Of a DNA stretch of 8,854 nt, positions 5,380-8,854 are shown in pieces. This stretch comes from CAZAQK01 sp050249355. Its GTDB lineage: Bacteria; Pseudomonadota; Alphaproteobacteria; Rickettsiales; SXRF01. The position numbers and the translations under genes are program-made. The notes beneath the pieces were generated by a model. The model did no database searches. It was not told where the DNA came from and saw only the letters and a program-made list of their open reading frames with translations. Location of the stretch: assembly GCA_050249355.1 (NCBI GenBank), contig JBFWQQ010000075.1, positions 1 through 8,854 of the forward strand, read 5' to 3'. Numbering within the stretch: position 1 is the first letter of the stretch; each line of letters opens with the position of its first letter.

Positions 5380-6393
5380 ATGTTAGCAAAAAACTGGCAA
5401 GACCTGATTAAACCGACCAAGCTGGATATCAGTGTATCCAAGACCAACCCGAATCAGGCGACCATCGTGGCGGAGCCACTGGAGCGTGGATTTGGCCATA
5501 CGCTGGGTGTGGCGCTGCGTCGCGTGTTGTTGTCTTCCCTGCAAGGTGCAGCGGTGACCTCGGTGAAGATCGATGGTGTGCTGCATGAGTTCTCATCTAT
5601 TCCGGGTGTCCGCGAAGATGTGACAGATATTATCCTGAACATCAAGGAACTCTGCCTGAAAGTGGATTCTCCTGAGAAAAAGAAAATGGTCCTAAATGCG
5701 ACCGGCCCAGGCGAAATAAAGGCCAGTATGATCGAAACCGCCGGTGACGTGACCATCCTGAACAAGAACCATGTGATTTGTACGCTGGATAAAGATGCCA
5801 AGCTGCACATGGAACTGACCGTGGAAGTAGGCAAGGGCTATGTGCGCGGTGCAAAACCCTCGGACGCGCCGATCGGCCTGATCCCGGTGGATGCGCTGTT
5901 CTCTCCGATCACCAAAGTATCCTACAAGGTGGATAACGCCCGCGTGGGCCAGATCACCGACTACGATAAACTGTTCATGACCGTGGAAACCGATGGTTCC
6001 GTAGGTGCAGAAGATGCGGTGGCACTGGCTGCCCGTATTCTGCAGGATCAGCTGCAGCTATTCATCAATTTCGAAGAAGCTACCGTAGAGCACAAGGAAG
6101 AAAGCAAACCGGAACTGCCGTTCTCGCCGTACTTGCTGAAAAAAGTGTACGACTTGGACGAACTGTCGGTGCGCGCCACCAACTGCCTGAAGAACGACAA
6201 TATCGTTTATGTGGGCGACCTCGTACAGAAAACCGAAGCCGAAATGCTCAAAACCCCGAACTTCGGACGCAAATCGCTGAACGAGATCAAAGAAAAACTG
6301 GCAAAAATCGGTCTGCGTTTCGGTATGGAAGTGCCGAACTGGCCACCGGAAAATATCGAAGAATTAGCCCGTAAGTATGAAGACCCATACTGA
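5380..6393 (+). CDS. rpoA: DNA-directed RNA polymerase subunit alpha
   Basis: Alpha forms the dimer that seeds RNA polymerase assembly; its C-terminal domain binds UP-element DNA and activators. The 337 residues match the family length. The N-terminal domain has FGHTLGVALRRVLLSSLQGAAVTSVKIDGVLHEFSSIPGV (about 34-73, the dimer and beta contact region) and the later KGRGYV-like segment GKGYVRGA. The C-terminal domain preserves the E. coli numbering exactly: R265, N268, C269, G296, K298 and S299, the DNA-contact residues, are all present. NWPP follows near the end. UAGGAG at 5369-5374 gives a strong ribosome binding site directly after the U-rich tract of the upstream repeat hairpin, so folding of that hairpin could also affect translation. 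It lies between S11 and L17 as expected. Confidence 0.98.
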   Translation: MLAKNWQDLIKPTKLDISVSKTNPNQATIVAEPLERGFGHTLGVALRRVLLSSLQGAAVTSVKIDGVLHEFSSIPGVREDVTDIILNIKELCLKVDSPEKKKMVLNATGPGEIKASMIETAGDVTILNKNHVICTLDKDAKLHMELTVEVGKGYVRGAKPSDAPIGLIPVDALFSPITKVSYKVDNARVGQITDYDKLFMTVETDGSVGAEDAVALAARILQDQLQLFINFEEATVEHKEESKPELPFSPYLLKKVYDLDELSVRATNCLKNDNIVYVGDLVQKTEAEMLKTPNFGRKSLNEIKEKLAKIGLRFGMEVPNWPPENIEELARKYEDPY

Positions 6394-6398
6394 TCGTT

Positions 6399-6419
6399 GG
6401 CGACTGACAACTGGAGACT
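6399..6419 (+). repeat. Second heptad repeat, in the rpoA-rplQ spacer
   Basis: The 31-bp spacer contains three consecutive 7-bp units, GGCGACT, GACAACT and GGAGACT, all fitting GRNRACT, followed by the start of a fourth (GAA). The period is the same seven bases as in the array before rpoA, but the unit differs. With only three imperfect copies chance is not excluded, yet it fills nearly the whole spacer and includes the rplQ ribosome binding site. Confidence 0.55.
6413..6417 (+). promoter_or_regulatory. Ribosome binding site of rplQ inside a heptad unit
   Basis: GGAGA lies seven bases before the rplQ ATG at 6425 and is the only Shine-Dalgarno-like sequence in the spacer. It is the first five bases of the third heptad, so the repeat supplies the translation signal. 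Confidence 0.7.
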
Positions 6420-6424
6420 GAATT

Positions 6425-6862
6425 ATGAGACACGGAATGAATGGGCGGAAACTGAACCGCAAGAGTGCACATCGCAAAGCGATGTTCTCGAACCTGGCGC
6501 AAGCCCTGATCAAACACGAACAGATCAGCACCACGCTGCCCAAAGCGAAAGACCTGCGCCCCATCGTGGAAAAGTTGGTTACGCTTAGCAAACGTGGCGA
6601 CCTGCACGCACGCCGTCAGGTGGTTGCGGCGCTGGGTGGCGATGCAAAACTGGCAGACAAGCTGTTCTCCACGCTGGCCGAACGCTACAAGAATCGTCCG
6701 GGTGGGTATACCCGTGTGCTTAAAGCTGGTTTCCGTTATGGCGACATGGCTCCGATGGCGATCATCGAGTTCGTTGACCGTGATGAATCGGCCAAAGGCA
6801 AGGATTCCGGTCCGGTCGCTACCAACGACGACATGGAACAAGTAAAAGAAGCCGTAGCTTAA
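6425..6862 (+). CDS. rplQ: 50S ribosomal protein L17
   Basis: L17 lies near the peptide exit tunnel on the solvent side of the large subunit. The product begins MRHGMNGRKLNRKSAHRKAMFSNL, the invariant family N-terminus, and shows EQISTTLPKAKDLRPIVEKLVTLSKRGDLHARRQV (about 32-66) and the RPGGYTRVLKAGFRYGDMAPMAIIEFVDRD block (about 91-120), all diagnostic. At 145 residues it is longer than E. coli L17 (127); the last 25 residues are acidic and low in conservation, as in many alphaproteobacteria. It ends the ribosomal part of the cluster; the next gene is unrelated to translation. Confidence 0.97.
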   Translation: MRHGMNGRKLNRKSAHRKAMFSNLAQALIKHEQISTTLPKAKDLRPIVEKLVTLSKRGDLHARRQVVAALGGDAKLADKLFSTLAERYKNRPGGYTRVLKAGFRYGDMAPMAIIEFVDRDESAKGKDSGPVATNDDMEQVKEAVA

Positions 6863-6870
6863 AAATATTC

Positions 6871-6890
6871 CCTCCCCCTGCGGGGGGAGG
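6871..6890 (+). other. Strong GC-rich hairpin after rplQ, terminator uncertain
   Basis: CCTCCCCC (6871-6878) and GGGGGAGG (6883-6890) form a perfect 8-bp stem with the tetraloop TGCG, 8 bases after the rplQ stop. On the + strand AAAATG follows, not a T-run, so it lacks the usual intrinsic-terminator tail; on the - strand it would be followed by AATATTTTT. It may be an mRNA 3'-end stabiliser, a weak terminator or a remnant of a dispersed palindromic repeat. The crcB ribosome binding site lies only about 13 bases beyond it. Confidence 0.65.
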
Positions 6891-6912
6891 AAAATGTCCC
6901 CAAGGATTTTCC

Positions 6913-7302
6913 ATGAACATGCTGGCACTGGCTTATGTTGCGTTTGGCGGCGCCGTGGGAGCGATGGGACGGCACCTGATGGTAAATTTTATCGGCAACC
7001 ATACCAGCCTGAACTTTCCTTACGGCACGCTTAGCGTAAATGTATTGGGTGGTCTACTGATGGGCCTATGGGTAGGTTCCATGGCATACCTGATGCCTGC
7101 CAAAGCCAAAGACCTGCACCTGCTGTTTGCGGTAGGAGCGCTTGGCGGATTCACCACATTTTCCGCCTTTTCGCTGGAGATCATCCTGCTGATCGAACGC
7201 AGCGGCTTCATGCAGGCGGGCATGTATGTATTATCTTCCGTTGTGCTATCAGTCGGCGCGTTGTTCTCCGGCATGGCAATCGCCCGTTACGCGCTGGGAT
7301 GA
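6913..7302 (+). CDS. crcB: Fluoride ion channel CrcB/FluC
   Basis: FluC proteins form dual-topology dimers in the inner membrane and let fluoride leave the cytoplasm, protecting enzymes such as enolase. The 129-residue, four-helix product has the family signatures GGAVGAMGRHLM (12-23, with the conserved Arg at 20), FPYGTLSVNVLGG (35-47, with the pore Asn at 43) and GALGGFTTFSAFSLE (75-89, with the two pore phenylalanines F83 and F86). The usual TTFSTF reads TTFSAF, a mild change. AAGGA at 6902-6906 precedes the ATG by six bases. The TGA overlaps the next start (ATGA). No room exists for a fluoride riboswitch upstream: the gap holds only the hairpin. Confidence 0.95.
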   Translation: MNMLALAYVAFGGAVGAMGRHLMVNFIGNHTSLNFPYGTLSVNVLGGLLMGLWVGSMAYLMPAKAKDLHLLFAVGALGGFTTFSAFSLEIILLIERSGFMQAGMYVLSSVVLSVGALFSGMAIARYALG

Positions 7303-8243
7303 AAAGCGATCACACCATTAGCGCGGAGGACGAGGGGATTCGTCTGGATCGCTGGTTCAAACGGCACAAGCCGGGCATCCCGCATGCACTTCTGGAAAAA
7401 AATCTGCGCAAAGGTAATATCCGGCTGGATGGCAAAAAAGTCAAATCCTCCGACCGCCTGCAGGCGGGGCAGGTACTGTCCGTTCCTCCGATCAAAATAG
7501 ATACGGCGCGGCCTAAGCAGCGCTATGTGCCCACCAAGGAAGAGGCGGCCGAACTGCAATCCTGGGTATTGCACAAGGACGATCAGGTCATTGCCATCAA
7601 CAAGCCTTCCGGCCTGCCCGTGCAGGGCGGCAGCAAGGTTAAGCGTTGCCTCGATGACATGCTTGACGCACTGAAATTCGATGGCGAACGCCCCAAGCTT
7701 ACCCACCGGTTGGATCGTGATACCAGTGGCGTGTTGCTGCTGGCGCGCACCAGCAAGGCGGCTACGTTCCTTACCCGCCAGTTTGCCGATAAAACCACGC
7801 AAAAGACCTATCTGGCGCTGGTGCACGGAACGCCGCACCCGCTGGAAGGACTGATCGAAGACCGGCTCGCCAAAGGAACGCCGGAAGACAATGACTATGA
7901 GATCATGGCGCCCGATGATGACGGAAAACCCGCCAGCACATGGTATCGGGTGCTAGAATCGCTGGCCGGAAAATTCGCCGTGGTGGAGCTTAGCCCAAAG
8001 ACCGGCCGCACCCACCAGCTGCGTGTGCATATGCAAAGCAAGGGTTGCCCCATAGTAGGCGATCGCAAATATGGAGGTGCGACCGAAGCCGGGCTGGCAT
8101 TGGACATCGAAGACCGCTTGCACCTGCATGCATGGAAAATTTCTTTCCAGCAGAAAAACGGCAAAATGCGCGAGGTTGTGGCACCCCTGCCTCCGCATAT
8201 GAAAACAAGTTTCAAATCCCTCGAGATCGAGATAGCGGAATAA
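7299..8243 (+). CDS. RluA-family pseudouridine synthase (RluC/RluD type)
   Basis: These enzymes isomerise uridine to pseudouridine in RNA, most often in 23S rRNA. The 314-residue product has an N-terminal S4 RNA-binding domain (about 13-60: IRLDRWFKRHKPGIPHALLEK, then GNIRLDGKKVKSSDRLQAGQVL) and the catalytic domain with INKPSGLPVQGG (100-111), HRLDRDTSGVLL (136-147, catalytic Asp139), KTYLALVHG, GRTHQLRVH (236-244) and GDRKYGG (254-260). The S4 domain and length fit RluC or RluD; the target position cannot be read from sequence, so no symbol is given, although rluC is the usual label in this context. The ATG overlaps the crcB stop by four bases and has no strong site of its own, implying coupled translation. 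An in-frame open region reaches back into crcB to 7068 but is not family-like. Confidence 0.94.
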   Translation: MKSDHTISAEDEGIRLDRWFKRHKPGIPHALLEKNLRKGNIRLDGKKVKSSDRLQAGQVLSVPPIKIDTARPKQRYVPTKEEAAELQSWVLHKDDQVIAINKPSGLPVQGGSKVKRCLDDMLDALKFDGERPKLTHRLDRDTSGVLLLARTSKAATFLTRQFADKTTQKTYLALVHGTPHPLEGLIEDRLAKGTPEDNDYEIMAPDDDGKPASTWYRVLESLAGKFAVVELSPKTGRTHQLRVHMQSKGCPIVGDRKYGGATEAGLALDIEDRLHLHAWKISFQQKNGKMREVVAPLPPHMKTSFKSLEIEIAE

Positions 8244-8854
8244 TGCCCAAAGCGCCACCCAGCCACACACCGGCCAAGCGTCGCTTTGAAGTGCATGGCA
8301 CCGCGCTCAACCAGGCCATTCGCAAGGAGTGGGAAACCTTCGAGACCTTTTCGCCGTCGGCCATGCCGATGACGTCGCTCGCATTTACCGCTATCGACCA
8401 AGTGGAAGGCAACCGTGATAATATGATCGAAGTTCTTCTGGCCTATGTCGATACCGACACGTTGTGCTACCGCTCGGAAAAATCGGAAATGCTTGGCGAA
8501 CAAAAAAAACAGTGGGATCCGCTTCTGGCCTGGGCAGGCGACCGCTACAGCGCGCTGTGGCAAACCACGACCGGAATCATGCCGCTAGAGCAGTCTGCGG
8601 TGCTGCATGAAGCCATACGCGAACATCTGGCTACTCTCGACAGCATGCGCCTGACCGCCTGCGGCATGCTGGCCAGTGGATACTCATCGCTGGTGCTGGC
8701 ATTGGCAGTGCTGGATAAAAAGCTCTCTGCTATAGAAGCATTGCGACTGTCGCTGCTGGAAGAAGACCTGCAGGCGAAGCAATGGGGAATTGTCGAGGAA
8801 GCGGATGAAAAGAAACAACAAATGCAAGAAGAAATAATGGTTACTTCGCGCTTT
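8243..8854 (+). CDS. Atp12-family F1-ATPase assembly chaperone, 3' end beyond window
   Basis: Atp12 proteins bind F1 alpha subunits during ATP synthase assembly; the family is shared by mitochondria and alphaproteobacteria. The frame is open for 204 codons to the window edge, with no stop seen. Recognisable blocks are IRKEWE and the MPMTSLAFTAIDQV motif, YVDTDTLCYRSE, QWDPLLAWA, SLVLALAVLDKKLSAIEALRLSLLEEDLQAKQWG, then a charged helix EEADEKKQQMQEE. The start overlaps the preceding TAA by one base (TAATG). Compared with typical members, the N-terminal stretch with an RFYK-like motif and the first strand appear missing or replaced: the protein begins MPKAPPSHTPAKRRFEV, which aligns with the TPAK part about 30 residues into the family. 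The upstream frame stays open for some codons but shows no such motif. Confidence 0.9.
   Translation, partial: MPKAPPSHTPAKRRFEVHGTALNQAIRKEWETFETFSPSAMPMTSLAFTAIDQVEGNRDNMIEVLLAYVDTDTLCYRSEKSEMLGEQKKQWDPLLAWAGDRYSALWQTTTGIMPLEQSAVLHEAIREHLATLDSMRLTACGMLASGYSSLVLALAVLDKKLSAIEALRLSLLEEDLQAKQWGIVEEADEKKQQMQEEIMVTSRF

Noticed and set aside
6863..6912. A fluoride riboswitch before crcB
   Set aside because: The spacer is about 50 bases, occupied by a simple C/G stem, and has none of the pseudoknotted crcB-motif layout.
7068..7298. An N-terminal extension of the pseudouridine synthase overlapping crcB
   Set aside because: This is only the crcB gene read in another frame; the S4 domain begins soon after ATG 7299, which overlaps the crcB stop in the normal coupled way.

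Overview
The window is a chromosomal segment of an alphaproteobacterium. It holds the distal part of the S10/spc/alpha ribosomal-protein supercluster, followed by a short block of accessory housekeeping genes, and every gene is on the + strand. Three things point to Alphaproteobacteria: adk directly after secY, rpsD (S4) absent between rpsK and rpoA, and an Atp12-type F1-ATPase assembly chaperone at the end. The protein sequences agree with this, but I cannot place the organism below class. Base composition is moderate, roughly in the mid-50s % GC by eye, and codon use looks uniform, with no sign of transferred DNA.

Layout: bases 1-17 match the end of an Illumina adapter with one mismatch, so the window begins at an assembly edge and rplF (L6) has lost its 5' end. 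The spc-operon tail follows: rplF', rplR (L18), rpsE (S5), rpmD (L30, with a long Lys/Ala/Pro-rich N-terminal extension), rplO (L15), secY and adk. Spacings are short, with one 1-bp overlap. A 39-codon open frame exactly bridges secY and adk with 4-nt overlaps at both ends. A good sigma70-like promoter lies across the adk stop codon and probably starts the alpha-operon part: rpsM (S13), rpsK (S11), rpoA and rplQ (L17). After a GC-rich hairpin come crcB/fluC (fluoride channel), an RluC/RluD-type pseudouridine synthase overlapping crcB by 4 nt, and an Atp12-like gene overlapping that by 1 nt and running off the window.

Functionally, most genes build the translation and transcription machinery: 50S L6, L18, L30, L15 and L17, 30S S5, S13 and S11, and RNA polymerase alpha. 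SecY inserts nascent membrane proteins, Adk balances adenylate pools, the pseudouridine synthase probably modifies RNA, CrcB exports fluoride, and Atp12 assists F1-ATPase assembly.

I see no defence system, mobile element, CRISPR array or RNA gene. The structures that ordinary annotation does not explain lie in the spacers. Two different period-7 repeat arrays flank rpoA. One is an inverted array of eight heptads around GTAC that can fold into a long hairpin ending at a U-rich tract just before the rpoA ribosome binding site. The other is a small array that itself supplies the rplQ ribosome binding site. The remaining curiosities are the RpmD extension, the bridging small ORF, the four-cysteine Adk lid and an Atp12 that looks short at its N-terminus.
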